Part shown: positions 15,464-24,005 of the stretch, one piece after another | How positions within the stretch are numbered: position 1 is the stretch's first letter | Layout: each line of letters opens with the position of its first letter | Assembly: GCF_016653355.1 (NCBI RefSeq) | Contig: NZ_NHSK01000054.1 | Span: 1 to 42,379 of the forward strand | Direction of reading: 5' to 3' | Source: Rhodoplanes elegans | GTDB lineage: Bacteria > Pseudomonadota > Alphaproteobacteria > Rhizobiales > Xanthobacteraceae | DNA: 42,379 nucleotides | Translations under genes and position numbers: made by a program | The notes under the pieces: model-generated | Told to the model about the DNA's origin: nothing | What the model saw: the letters and a program-made list of their open reading frames with translations, nothing else | Database searches by the model: none

Positions 15464-16323
15464 CCTCGCCTCACCTCGCGCTGGAACACCTCGAGGCAGT
15501 GCGCCTTGAGTCGGACGAACTCCGGATCCGACAGCGTCTCGTCGCCGCGCGGCCGCGGCACGTTCACAGGCACGAAGTCGGCGACCCGGGCGGGGTGACG
15601 CGACAGCAGCAGCACCCGATCGGCGAGATACACGGCCTCCTCGAGGTCGTGCGAGACCAGCACCATGGTGGTGCCGCTCTCGATGAACAGCTTCTGGAGC
15701 TGCTCGCGCATGAACAGCGTCATCTCGTAGTCGAGCGCCGAGAACGGCTCGTCGAGGAACAGGATCTCGGGCTCGACGACGAGCGCCCGCATGATCGAGA
15801 CGAGCTGCTGCTGGCCGCCCGACATGTGATAGGGATGCAGGTTGAGATCGATCTTGACGCCGAGCCGCTCGACCAGCGCCTCGGTGCGCGCCTTGCGCTC
15901 CGCCGCCGGCACCTTCATCAGCTTGAGCGGATAGGCGATGTTGTCGAAGGCGCGCATCCAGGGGAACAGCGCCTCGCGGTAGTTCTGGAACACGTAGCCG
16001 AACTTGATCTCGGAGAGCAGCATTCCGTCGAACAGGATGCGGCCGGCGTCCACCGGGATCAGCCCGGCGATCATGTTGATCAGCGTGCTCTTGCCGCAAC
16101 CGTTCGGGCCGAACACCGAGATCAGCTCGCCGCGCGGGATGTCGAGGTCGAAGTCGTCGTAGATGACGGTCTTGCCGAAGCGCTTGCTGAGGCCCCGGAT
16201 GGTGACGTGCGGCCGCTTACCGACGCCACCGACCGGCGGGGTCGAGGGGAACTCCTCGCCGTGATGATCAGGCGACGAGTATCCCATCGGTGGGGAGCGG
16301 ACGGCGTCCGGCGTGGCGTCCAT
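15460..16323 (-). CDS. ABC transporter ATP-binding protein (SsuB/NrtD/TauB type)
   Basis: This 287-residue ATPase carries every nucleotide-binding motif. Walker A is GPNGCGKST (residues 72-80), the Q-loop glutamine is Gln113 (FQNYREALFPW), the signature is MSGGQQQ (167-173), Walker B is ILFLDEP (187-193), and the switch is VSHD. About 38 polar residues precede the usual start of the domain. The ATG at 16323 is chosen; an upstream frame to 16374 is possible, and internal ATGs or GTGs would shorten the tail. It is coupled to the permease by a 4-bp overlap, and a palindromic repeat separates it from the binding-protein gene upstream. Confidence 0.9.
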   Translation of the reverse strand: MDATPDAVRSPPMGYSSPDHHGEEFPSTPPVGGVGKRPHVTIRGLSKRFGKTVIYDDFDLDIPRGELISVFGPNGCGKSTLINMIAGLIPVDAGRILFDGMLLSEIKFGYVFQNYREALFPWMRAFDNIAYPLKLMKVPAAERKARTEALVERLGVKIDLNLHPYHMSGGQQQLVSIMRALVVEPEILFLDEPFSALDYEMTLFMREQLQKLFIESGTTMVLVSHDLEEAVYLADRVLLLSRHPARVADFVPVNVPRPRGDETLSDPEFVRLKAHCLEVFQREVRRG

Positions 16324-16378
16324 GAGCGGCGACCTGTCGGGAGCTGAGATGTTACAGACGCGACCTGACCTCAATCCG

Positions 16379-16476
16379 TCATCCTGATGTGTTCGCCCGC
16401 AGGGCGAGCCTCGAAGGATGCGGCCCGGGCCGTCGCCCTTCGAGGCCCGGCTTCGCCGGGCACCTCAGGGTGACGG
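16379..16476. repeat. Palindromic repeat, element B copy 1
   Basis: A hairpin-rich element runs from TCATCCTGATG to CACCTCAGGGTGACGG, containing GCCCGCAGGGC, CCTTCGAGG and GGCCCGGCTTCGCCGGGC stems. It starts 53 bp after the binding-protein stop (in transcription direction) and ends 56 bp before the ATPase start. Its relative is at 22966-23058. Placement between the binding-protein gene and the membrane components recalls the REP element between malE and malF, which stabilises the upstream mRNA. Confidence 0.75.
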
Positions 16477-16528
16477 AACAGACGTGCGGCACGGCGGGAA
16501 CTTCGACGCTGTCCCCTGCGGATCGGCA

Positions 16529-17509
16529 TCAAAATCCCTTCACGACCTTCTTCACATCGATCTTCTCGGGCACGACGCCTATCTCGGTACCGAAGTCGGC
16601 GAACTGCTGCAGCCAGCCGAGCTGCTCGGGGCTCATGTCCTTGGTCATCGTGTAGCCGAGCATCGGCACCTCGTCGACGACGTTGTCCGGCGTCATCGTG
16701 TTCTTGGCGAGGTACTTTCGCGCCTCGGTCGGGTTCTTCTTGATGTAGTCCACGGCCTCGGCCCAGCCCTCGGCGAAGCGCTTGGCGACGTCCGGGCGCT
16801 TGGCGATGAAGTCCGACGTGAAGGCGCAGCCCGCCGCGAAGGCGTCGGCCTTCGGATTGCCGAGGATGTAGGTCGAGATCACGCCCGCCTCGATGCGCTT
16901 CGCCACCCCCATCTTCTCCATGATGGTGGCGCCGGGCTCCAGCGTGTAGCCGCCGTCGAACGTGCCGGCCTTCATGGCGTTGACGTGCTGGCCCATGTCG
17001 AGCTGATCGATCGTGTAGTCGCCGTCCTTCAGCCCGACCTTGGCGAGCACGCCCTTCGCCGTGTTGAGGTTCGCCGGTCCCGGCGCCGACATCAGCTTGA
17101 GGCCCTTGAGATCGGCGATCGACTTGACCTTGTCGGTGAGGCCGGTGCGGACGACGAACTGCTCCATCTTGTAGTCGGGCGTCTGGCTGTGCATCGCGAT
17201 GTACATGGCGACGCCCGGCTTCTTGACGTTGGCGTTGAGGCCTTCGAGCGTGACCAGAACGGCCGAGACCTCGATCTGGTTGGTCATCAGCGCCGCGACA
17301 TTGGCCGGGCCGCCCATCAGCTTGATGGTCTCGGGCTCGATGTTGCGGGCCTTGAAGTAGCCCCGCTCGATCGCCACGAAATAGGGCAGCGACGACGAGA
17401 TCGGGAACACCCCGACCTTCACCTTGTCCTGCGCCGCGGCCGGGGCGCCCGAGACGCCGAGGGCCACGAGCGCGGCGGCGAGCGCTCCGATCGTTCCGAA
17501 CAGCTTCAT
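16529..17509 (-). CDS. ABC transporter substrate-binding protein (NMT1/SsuA-like)
   Basis: This 326-residue periplasmic protein has a signal peptide (residues 1-26, ending APAAAQ) and a two-lobe NMT1/SsuA-like fold. Visible marks include KVGVFPISSSLPYFVAIERGYF near the mature N terminus, a family hallmark, and SAPGPANLN in the middle, where relatives contact ligand. It delivers substrate to the permease and ATPase encoded downstream. It follows the ring-opening amidohydrolase gene by 161 bp on the same strand, and the pairing suggests that the ligand is the ring compound itself or a close precursor. The ligand cannot be read from the sequence. Confidence 0.9.
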   Translation of the reverse strand: MKLFGTIGALAAALVALGVSGAPAAAQDKVKVGVFPISSSLPYFVAIERGYFKARNIEPETIKLMGGPANVAALMTNQIEVSAVLVTLEGLNANVKKPGVAMYIAMHSQTPDYKMEQFVVRTGLTDKVKSIADLKGLKLMSAPGPANLNTAKGVLAKVGLKDGDYTIDQLDMGQHVNAMKAGTFDGGYTLEPGATIMEKMGVAKRIEAGVISTYILGNPKADAFAAGCAFTSDFIAKRPDVAKRFAEGWAEAVDYIKKNPTEARKYLAKNTMTPDNVVDEVPMLGYTMTKDMSPEQLGWLQQFADFGTEIGVVPEKIDVKKVVKGF

Positions 17510-17670
17510 CAGACGGCTCCCGTGGGTCCTGGCCTCTTCGCCGCGCGGTATGCTCAGGAGGAACGGCGGGTCAGGGTGGTTGGACGGTTGTCGGATCAGA
17601 GGACCGGAGTGCGGCGTGCCGCACTCCGAATTCAGTGTATTTCAAGCAAGGCGCGTGCCACCCGGCGCCG

Positions 17671-18765
17671 TCACTCTCCGACATCCACGATGGCGATCAC
17701 CGGGCCACCACCATGCGGGCCCTGATGCATGGCGTCGACCGACACGAAGACGCAGGGGTCGCCGATCGCCGCCGCGGCGACGCCGCCGACCGCGCCCTTG
17801 GCGTGGCGGTGGTGATGCACGTCGGAATCGTCGAGCATGATCTGGCGGCGGCCGCGCAGGCTCGCCCGCTTGTCCGCCTCGCACTTGATGAAGACGTTGA
17901 CGAGCTTGCCGTTCAGATCGGCGGCGCGGGCGCGCTCCGGCAGGTCGAGGCCGGCGTCCCGGATCGCGTCGTAGATGCCGTCGATGTCGAGGGCGTCCTT
18001 CATCACGGCGTGGCCGATGCGGTAGCGCCCCCCTGCCCCGGGCTTGTTGCCGAGCAGCACGATCTGCGCCTTGGTCAGCTCGACGCCCGACGAGCAGGAG
18101 GCGACCGAGGAGTAGAGATCGAGATTCTTGCAGATCTCCTCCGCCTTGGGCATCGCGATCTCGCCGAGCGCGACGGCGATGCCGAGCGCCGTCGTGCCGT
18201 TCGACACACCCATCGAATCGTGCACCTCGCAGGCGACCGTCTGGCCACGATGCTCGGCATCGCGCACCGAGTCGATGGTGAGAAGCGGCGTCTTGGTCTG
18301 GACGTAGTGCACGTCCTTCGGGTTCTCGATCCCGGCGTCGCGCATCGCCGCCCTCACGGCGGCCGCGACCTTCTCGACCATGGCGGGCCGGCCGATGTCC
18401 TCCGGGAGCAGATCCTCGGACAGCGCCGTGCCGATGGCGAGCCGCGCCTTGTCGGCCGGGCCGGTCTTCTCGTCGCGCGCGAACACGGTCGCGTGTGGCG
18501 TGATCACGCCGTCGCAGCCGCCCGACCACACCATCGGGATGCCGGCGATCTCGGCCTCGCTGCGCTTGCCCTTGCTCTTCAGCACGCGGCGGAACGCCTG
18601 GTCCGACAGGAGCCGGGTGAAGTCGTTGACGCCGCCGTTGCCCTCGGTCTTGCCGATGACGGCGATCACCTGGTCGGCGGAGAATTGTCCGGCGTCGATG
18701 CAGGCGGCGAGCCCGGAGGCGTCCTGCACGCTCTTGATCTGGATCTTGGCGACATCGATCGCCAT
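17671..18765 (-). CDS. Ring-opening amidohydrolase (cyanuric acid hydrolase/barbiturase family)
   Basis: This 364-residue enzyme belongs to the small family of cyanuric acid hydrolases (AtzD/TrzD) and barbiturases, which open six-membered cyclic amide rings. The family has three similar domains, each giving one Lys and one Ser to a shared active site. The three lysines appear as Lys39 (IGKTEGNG), Lys158 (VQTKTP) and Lys294 (FIKCEAD). Candidate serines are Ser81 (SGGCDG), Ser226 (SSGVEL) and Ser342 ([10 protein letters not shown]). The C-terminal metal/structural loop HQGPHGGGP is intact. As I recall, typical members read SGGTEG in the first domain and VSGGAEHQGP in the third. Here they read SGGCDG and [10 protein letters not shown], so the substrate may differ from both known ones. 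It sits between hyuB and the binding-protein gene. Confidence 0.88.
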   Translation of the reverse strand: MAIDVAKIQIKSVQDASGLAACIDAGQFSADQVIAVIGKTEGNGGVNDFTRLLSDQAFRRVLKSKGKRSEAEIAGIPMVWSGGCDGVITPHATVFARDEKTGPADKARLAIGTALSEDLLPEDIGRPAMVEKVAAAVRAAMRDAGIENPKDVHYVQTKTPLLTIDSVRDAEHRGQTVACEVHDSMGVSNGTTALGIAVALGEIAMPKAEEICKNLDLYSSVASCSSGVELTKAQIVLLGNKPGAGGRYRIGHAVMKDALDIDGIYDAIRDAGLDLPERARAADLNGKLVNVFIKCEADKRASLRGRRQIMLDDSDVHHHRHAKGAVGGVAAAAIGDPCVFVSVDAMHQGPHGGGPVIAIVDVGE

Positions 18766-18785
18766 GCTTCACGTCTCCTTCTTGG

Positions 18786-18819
18786 TCTTTGTATGCGTGT
18801 CTTCGTCTTTGTATGCGTG
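18786..18819 (-). repeat. Two direct copies of a 14-15 bp motif before the amidohydrolase gene
   Basis: TCTTTGTATGCGTG occurs at 18786-18799 and again at 18806-18819, a 20-bp period, 20-55 bp upstream of the amidohydrolase start. It lies in the 85-bp gap after hyuB. The AT content is unusual here. It may be an operator or an mRNA leader element, or a recent small duplication. Confidence 0.45.
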
Positions 18820-18850
18820 GTCGTCGTCATCGGCTGGCGGCGCGGCGCCG

Positions 18851-20725
18851 TCAGCTCGTCCGCGTCCACGGCTTGCACGCACCGCTCAGCATCGCCGCAA
18901 ACCCCGGGCCGCGGTCGATCATCGACAGCGGCGCGGCTCGCCGCAACCTGATTTCATCCCGCAGTGCGGCCGTGGCGTTCGTATCGGGGATCGCAACGCC
19001 GTCGATGCCGATGGTCAGGACGACGCCGTAGTCGTCGTGCGCCGCCTCCGGCGAGACGCGGCCCTCGGTGACGTCCCGCGCCACCAGCTCCGGCTCGCGC
19101 GAGAGCGGGTCACCCCAGCCCCCGCCGCCCGTCGTCACCACGCGGACCACCTGCCCGGCCTTCACGGGCTCGCCGTCGACGAGGCCGCCGAGCGCGCGCG
19201 CCTCGCCGTCCAGATCGACCGTAACGCAGAAGGGCTGACCGGCCGCGCCGCCGTTGACGCCGTAGCAGCCGAGCCGCACCCGATCGGCCGTCACGATGGT
19301 GCGGCAGTCGACCAACGCACGATAATGCTTCTCGTAGCCGAGCCCGCCGCGACGGAAGCCCGCCCCGCCGGAATCGGTGCGCAGCGCGAGCTTCTCGACC
19401 AGCAGCGGAAAGCGCGTCTCGGTGAACTCGGCCGGCTGGTTACGCGAATCCGGCACGATGTGGATGGCGTCGTTTCCATCTGCGTACCAGCGCCCGCCCG
19501 AGCCGCCGCCCAGCACCTCGCGGGACAGGAACGGTGTGCCGTCGCGCCCGATGCCGAAGAAGCCCGTGTAGCGGATCGTCTCCTGGTCGGCCGGGATGCG
19601 GCCGTCGACGGCCTGCGCCACCGTGCCGGCGAGCAGCCCGAGGCAGCGCAGCAGAACGAAAGAGCGCGCATTGGTGGGCGCCGGCCATTCGGGCGTGATC
19701 AGCGTGCCCTTGGGCGGGAAGATCACGTCGAACACCTCGCAGACGCCCTCGTTGACGTCGATCTCGGCGGCGCGTTCCGGCGTGTCGGCGAGGTTGCGCA
19801 GGATCGGCGCGATCCACTTGATCAGGAAGGCGCCGTCGGCATAGTCGGCCGGCCAGTTGATCGGTCCCGCCGACTGCGGATCCGTGCCGGTGAAGTCGAG
19901 CGTGATCTTTCGTCCGCGCTTGATCATTCTCAGCGCGAGCTTGTGCAGCTTGGGATCGGTCAGCCCGTCGTGCTCGACGTAATCCTCCCACGCATATTCG
20001 CCGTCGGCGATCTTCGGGAGGAGCTCGTCGGCGAAGATGTCGCGGCACTTGTCCAGGATGGCCTGGAAGCACGCCTCCACGGTGTCGCGGCCGAACCGCT
20101 CGAACAGCTCGGCCATGCGGCGCGCGCCCACCAGGCAGGCCTGCATCTCGGAGTCGAGATCGGCCGCCAGCATCTCGGGAACACGGGTGTTGCGCTTGAT
20201 GATGGTGAACGCCGCCTCGTTGCGCACGCCCTGGTCGTAGAATTTTATGGGCGGCACCGCGAGGCCTTCCTCGAACACCGAGGTCGCCGTGCCCGGCATC
20301 GAGCCCGGCACGCGGCCGCCGATGTCGTCGTGATGACCGAACGCCTGGATGAAGGCGACCACCTCGCCGTCGTGGAACACCGGCACGGTCGAGCACAGAT
20401 CGGGCAGATGACCGATCGAGCCCTCGGTCAGATAGGTGTCGTTCATCAGGAAGACGTCGCCGGGGCGCATGGTCTCGGGCGGAAAGTCGCGCACCACGGC
20501 GTTCGGCATCGCCGAGTAGGAGCGGCCGGTGAGCTTGCGACACCGGCGATCGAACAGCCCGACCCGATAATCGTGCGCCTCGCGGATCATCGGCGAGCGC
20601 GCGGTGCGCTCGATCGCGTACTCGATCTCCGCCTCGATCGAGTTGAGCGTCCCCTCGACGATCTGCAGGACGATCGGATCGACGGCGGCCTTGGCGGCAG
20701 TCACGTCACGTGGCTGCATGGTCAT
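18851..20725 (-). CDS. hyuB: Hydantoinase/oxoprolinase family subunit B
   Basis: This 624-residue protein is the B subunit of ATP-dependent hydantoinase/5-oxoprolinase-type enzymes, which couple ATP hydrolysis to opening of lactam or imide rings. It matches the family along its length. The segments PNAVVRDFPPETMRPGDVFLMND and AFGHHDDIGG lie in the first third, and the C-terminal Gly-rich TTGGGGWGDP motif is present. Its ATG overlaps the hyuA stop by 4 bp, as usual for coupled A/B genes. The 624-residue length is slightly above the usual 520-600. Neighbouring ring-opening amidohydrolase and amidases indicate that the two systems act on the same compound or on successive intermediates. Confidence 0.92.
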   Translation of the reverse strand: MTMQPRDVTAAKAAVDPIVLQIVEGTLNSIEAEIEYAIERTARSPMIREAHDYRVGLFDRRCRKLTGRSYSAMPNAVVRDFPPETMRPGDVFLMNDTYLTEGSIGHLPDLCSTVPVFHDGEVVAFIQAFGHHDDIGGRVPGSMPGTATSVFEEGLAVPPIKFYDQGVRNEAAFTIIKRNTRVPEMLAADLDSEMQACLVGARRMAELFERFGRDTVEACFQAILDKCRDIFADELLPKIADGEYAWEDYVEHDGLTDPKLHKLALRMIKRGRKITLDFTGTDPQSAGPINWPADYADGAFLIKWIAPILRNLADTPERAAEIDVNEGVCEVFDVIFPPKGTLITPEWPAPTNARSFVLLRCLGLLAGTVAQAVDGRIPADQETIRYTGFFGIGRDGTPFLSREVLGGGSGGRWYADGNDAIHIVPDSRNQPAEFTETRFPLLVEKLALRTDSGGAGFRRGGLGYEKHYRALVDCRTIVTADRVRLGCYGVNGGAAGQPFCVTVDLDGEARALGGLVDGEPVKAGQVVRVVTTGGGGWGDPLSREPELVARDVTEGRVSPEAAHDDYGVVLTIGIDGVAIPDTNATAALRDEIRLRRAAPLSMIDRGPGFAAMLSGACKPWTRTS

Positions 20726-22812
20726 CTTCCGCCCTCCCCGCCCTCGGCGCGAATGATCAGGATGCCGTGCGGGTCCACGGTCAGGGTCTGGCCCGGAAAC
20801 ACCACCGTGGTGGAGCCGAACTCCTCCACCACCAGCGGGCCGACGATCGTCTCGCCGGGCGCCAGCATGGCGCGCGAAAAGATCGGCGTGTCGACGAAGG
20901 CGCCGCCGAACCACACCAGCCGCCGCGCCGGCGGGACCGCGGCGCCCTCGCGCGCGGCGAGCCGCGGGATCGCCGGGCGCTCGATCACGCCGAAGCCCGA
21001 GACCGTGAAGTTGACCAGCTCGATCTGCTGGCGGCCGCGATAGTCGTAGCCGAAGGTCTTCCGGTGCGCCGCGTGAAACGCGTCGATCAGGCCGTCGACG
21101 AAGGCCACGTCCACCGGCCCGGCCGGCGCGACCACCCGCACCTCCATGGACTGGCCGGCGTAGCGGATGTCCGCCTCGCGCACGAGCCGCACCCGCTCGG
21201 CCGCGATGCCGTCGCGCTCCAGCGTCTTTCGCGCGTCGTCCTCCAGCCCGGCGTAGATCGCCGCCACCGCCGCGACGTCGATCGCGCTCTCGTGCATCAC
21301 CTTGGTGACGATGTGATCAGTTCTCCAGTCGACCGCCAGGAGCCCGAAGGCCGAGAGGTTGCCGGGGTTCGGCGGCACGATGCAGGCCTTCATGCCGACC
21401 AGCGCCATCACGGCCGGCGACTGCGCCGGGCCCGAGCCGCCGAACGACAGCAGCGCGAAGTCGCGCGGATCGATGCCGCGCTGCACCGTCATCTGGCGGA
21501 TGGCGTTCGCCTGGTTCCAGTTGGCGATCTCGATGATGCCCTCGGCGAGCCGTTCCGGGCTCATGTCGCCCGGCAGCTGCACGGCGAGCGCCGCGAGCCC
21601 CGCCCGCGCGCGTTCGCGGTCGAGCGGGATGCCGCCGCCGATCAGCGCCGGCGGGATACGGCCGAGCACCAGGTTGGCGTCCGTGATGGTCGGCTGATCG
21701 CCGCCGTTCGGGTAGCACATCGGCCCCGGATCGGCGCCGGCCGATTTCGGCCCGACCTTCAGGTGGCCCTCGCGCGAGATCCAGGCGATCGAGCCGCCGC
21801 CGGTGCCGATCGTCTTGATGTCGATCATCGGCAGCCGCACCGGAAACGGGCCGACCGACCCGCCATTGGTGACGGTCGGACGGCCCTTCTCGATCAGGCA
21901 GAGATCCGTGGACGTGCCGCCGGCGTCGAGCGTCACCAGATCGGGAAAGCCGGCGATCTCGGCGATGACGGCGGAGCCGAGCGCGCCGGCAGCGGGACCG
22001 GACAGCGCCGTGGTGATCGGCTTCTTCATCACCTGCTCGGCGCCGGCGACGCCGCCCGAGGACTGCATCACCAGGAACGGCACCTGCCGCAGCTCGGGGC
22101 CGAGCTCGTCGGCGATGCGGCGCAGGTAGCGGCCGACATGCGGCTTCACGAACGCATCGACCAGCGTCGTCACGGTGCGCTCGTACTCGCGATACTCGGG
22201 CAGCACCTCGCAGGAGAGCGACAGCACGGCCTCCGGGTACTCCTCCGCGACGATCGCGGCGACGCGGCGCTCGTGCGCGGGATTGGCGTAGGCGTGGATC
22301 AGGCAGATGCCGATCGCCTCGATCCCCTGCTGCTTGAAGGCGCGTGCCGCGGCCCGCACCGCGTCCTCGTCGAGCGGGCGCAGCTCGCGGCCGAGAAAGT
22401 CGAGCCGGCCGCCGACCTCGCGCACGCGGTGCAGCGGCACGAGACGATCGGGCTTCACCCAGAAATAGGAGTTGCCGTAGCCGTCCGGCACCGACTGACG
22501 GGCGATCTCGAGAACATGGCGGAAGCCCTCGGTGACGATCAGGCCGAGTGAGTCGATGGCGCCCTGCAGCAGCGCGTTGGTCGCGACCGTGGTGCCGTGC
22601 GCGAGGCCGGCGACGTCGGCGATGTCGGCATCGGCGCTCTTCAGGATCTCGACGACGCCGCGCACCAGGCCGATCGCGGGGTTCTTCGGCGTCGAGGCGA
22701 CCTTGGTGACCCGCATGGCGCCCGAGGCGGCGTCGACCGCGACGATGTCCGTGAAGGTGCCGCCGGTGTCGATGCCGATCCGCACTCCCGCCTGCGTCGC
22801 GCCCTGCGCCAT
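20722..22812 (-). CDS. hyuA: Hydantoinase/oxoprolinase family subunit A
   Basis: This 696-residue subunit contains the sugar-kinase/actin-type ATP-binding fold of HyuA. The N-terminal phosphate loop is DTGGTFTD (residues 15-22), with a second, LDAGGTSTDLCLI, in the middle domain. The three Pfam regions expected (Hydant_A_N, Hydantoinase_A and the C-terminal domain) are all covered. Relatives act on N-methylhydantoin, 5-oxoproline, hydantoins, caprolactam or acetone (as carboxylases), so the family alone does not fix the substrate. The start at 22812 (MAQGAT) has GGGAGAC upstream; 28 further upstream codons are not conserved. A T-N11-A palindrome at 22917-22931 lies 105 bp upstream and is the probable LysR operator. 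Confidence 0.93.
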   Translation of the reverse strand: MAQGATQAGVRIGIDTGGTFTDIVAVDAASGAMRVTKVASTPKNPAIGLVRGVVEILKSADADIADVAGLAHGTTVATNALLQGAIDSLGLIVTEGFRHVLEIARQSVPDGYGNSYFWVKPDRLVPLHRVREVGGRLDFLGRELRPLDEDAVRAAARAFKQQGIEAIGICLIHAYANPAHERRVAAIVAEEYPEAVLSLSCEVLPEYREYERTVTTLVDAFVKPHVGRYLRRIADELGPELRQVPFLVMQSSGGVAGAEQVMKKPITTALSGPAAGALGSAVIAEIAGFPDLVTLDAGGTSTDLCLIEKGRPTVTNGGSVGPFPVRLPMIDIKTIGTGGGSIAWISREGHLKVGPKSAGADPGPMCYPNGGDQPTITDANLVLGRIPPALIGGGIPLDRERARAGLAALAVQLPGDMSPERLAEGIIEIANWNQANAIRQMTVQRGIDPRDFALLSFGGSGPAQSPAVMALVGMKACIVPPNPGNLSAFGLLAVDWRTDHIVTKVMHESAIDVAAVAAIYAGLEDDARKTLERDGIAAERVRLVREADIRYAGQSMEVRVVAPAGPVDVAFVDGLIDAFHAAHRKTFGYDYRGRQQIELVNFTVSGFGVIERPAIPRLAAREGAAVPPARRLVWFGGAFVDTPIFSRAMLAPGETIVGPLVVEEFGSTTVVFPGQTLTVDPHGILIIRAEGGEGGR

Positions 22813-22916
22813 CGCGTACCGTCTCCCGATGAGGCGCCCGGAGCGGGCGCGAGGTCCGACAGCAAAAGTATGCGAAGCGCAGTTGTCCTTGTCCAAGCGG
22901 GATTGGCGAAGCCATT

Positions 22917-22931
22917 ATCGGAAAAACCGAT
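22917..22931. promoter_or_regulatory. Perfect palindrome fitting a LysR-type T-N11-A box
   Basis: ATCGG-AAAAA-CCGAT is a perfect 15-bp inverted repeat with T at 22918 and A at 22930, exactly 11 bases apart. LysR-type regulators typically bind T-N11-A dyads in the 5' region of the operon they control. It lies 105 bp upstream of hyuA and 154 bp downstream of the LysR stop, so it could control hyuA onward. Confidence 0.55.
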
Positions 22932-22965
22932 GGCTCTGACGGTCGCGGCGCGCACCGCCCGAGCG

Positions 22966-23058
22966 CCTCATGGTGAGGAGCGCTCCGCAGGAGCGCGTCT
23001 CGAACCATGTGGCCGCCATCCTTCGAGACGCCCGCTGCGCGGGCTCCTCAGGATGAGG
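22966..23058. repeat. Palindromic repeat, element B copy 2
   Basis: This element runs from CCTCATGGTGAGGAG through GCTCCGCAGGAGC and CTTCGAGACGCCCG to CTCCTCAGGATGAGG. It sits 26 bp after the LysR stop in the direction of transcription. It shares the ATCCTTCGAG core and CTCAGG ends with copy 1 at 16379. It may terminate or stabilise the LysR transcript before hyuA. Confidence 0.75.
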
Positions 23059-23084
23059 CGGATCGACGCATTTCGCCGCCCGCG

Positions 23085-23978
23085 TCACTCCACCAGCGCG
23101 GCGCGTACCACGGCGAAGTGGCTCTCCTTGCGGCGCGACAGGGCCTGGCGGCGGCGGTAGAGGTTCATGCGGATGTTGCGTTGCGGCGTGATCGGCAGCG
23201 CCCGCAGCACGCCGAGCGCGACCTCGTTCTCCACGCAGGCGCGCGGCACGATGGCGAGCCCCCGCCCCGACTGCACGATCACCTTGATGGTCTCGATGTT
23301 GTCGGCGACCGCGAGGATGTTGGGCCGGATGCCGAGATCGGCGAACATCGCGTGGACGACGCGGCCGTAGCCGACCGACAGCTCGCTCATCACGATCGGC
23401 TCCAGCACCAGGCGGCCGAGATCGACCGCGCCGGTGCCGCGGGCGAGCGGGTGTGCCGGATGCGCGATCAGGGTCAGCTCGGCCTCCGCGAGCGGCTCGA
23501 ACACGATGCCGGCCGGCACGTGCTCGGGATCGGATTCGATCGCGAGGCCGGCGTCGATCTTCTCCTCGGCGAGCAGCGCGAAGATGGTCTTGGTGGGAGC
23601 CGTGAGGATGTCGAGGCGCACCGTGCGCAGGCTGTCCGGCACCGCGTGGAACAGCTTGGGGATCACGATCTGCGCCATGCCGGAGCCCATGGCGAGCGTG
23701 AAGGTCTCGGACGGCGCGCGCTTGAGCCGGCGGGCGATGTCGCCGAGGCTGTCGAAGTCGCCGACGACGCGCTCCGCCTCGTAGAAGAAGGTGCGGCCCG
23801 CCTCCGTCACCTCGATGCCGCGCGGCGTGCGGCGGAACAGCGAGAAGCCGATGCTCTCCTCCAGCATCCGCACCTGCTCGCTGACGGCCGACTGCGACAC
23901 GTTCAGCCGTTCCGCAGCGCGGGTAAAACTGCGCTCGCGGGCGACGCTCAGGGCGTAGCGGATCTGACGGAGCTCCAT
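23085..23978 (-). CDS. LysR-family regulator of the amide-catabolism cluster
   Basis: This is a 297-residue LysR-type regulator with a typical N-terminal HTH (about residues 3-60: ALSVARERSFTRAAERLNVS, then QSAVSEQVRMLEE) and an effector-binding domain. It lies between the amidase pair (27 bp upstream) and hyuA (272 bp downstream), all on the same strand. This is less common than the divergent LysR layout. The T-N11-A palindrome in the LysR-hyuA gap is the natural candidate site. It probably responds to the substrate or an early intermediate. Its protein resembles NAC/Cbl-like group LysR proteins only in general form, so no inducer class can be named. Confidence 0.92.
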   Translation of the reverse strand: MELRQIRYALSVARERSFTRAAERLNVSQSAVSEQVRMLEESIGFSLFRRTPRGIEVTEAGRTFFYEAERVVGDFDSLGDIARRLKRAPSETFTLAMGSGMAQIVIPKLFHAVPDSLRTVRLDILTAPTKTIFALLAEEKIDAGLAIESDPEHVPAGIVFEPLAEAELTLIAHPAHPLARGTGAVDLGRLVLEPIVMSELSVGYGRVVHAMFADLGIRPNILAVADNIETIKVIVQSGRGLAIVPRACVENEVALGVLRALPITPQRNIRMNLYRRRQALSRRKESHFAVVRAALVE

Positions 23979-24005
23979 TCTCGCCTCCGCCGATCCGCGA
24001 CGTTA

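Noticed and set aside
22966-23058. Small non-coding RNA gene or CRISPR-like array
   Set aside because: The hairpin matches the B repeat at 16379; there is no regular repeat-spacer pattern and no separate promoter evidence.
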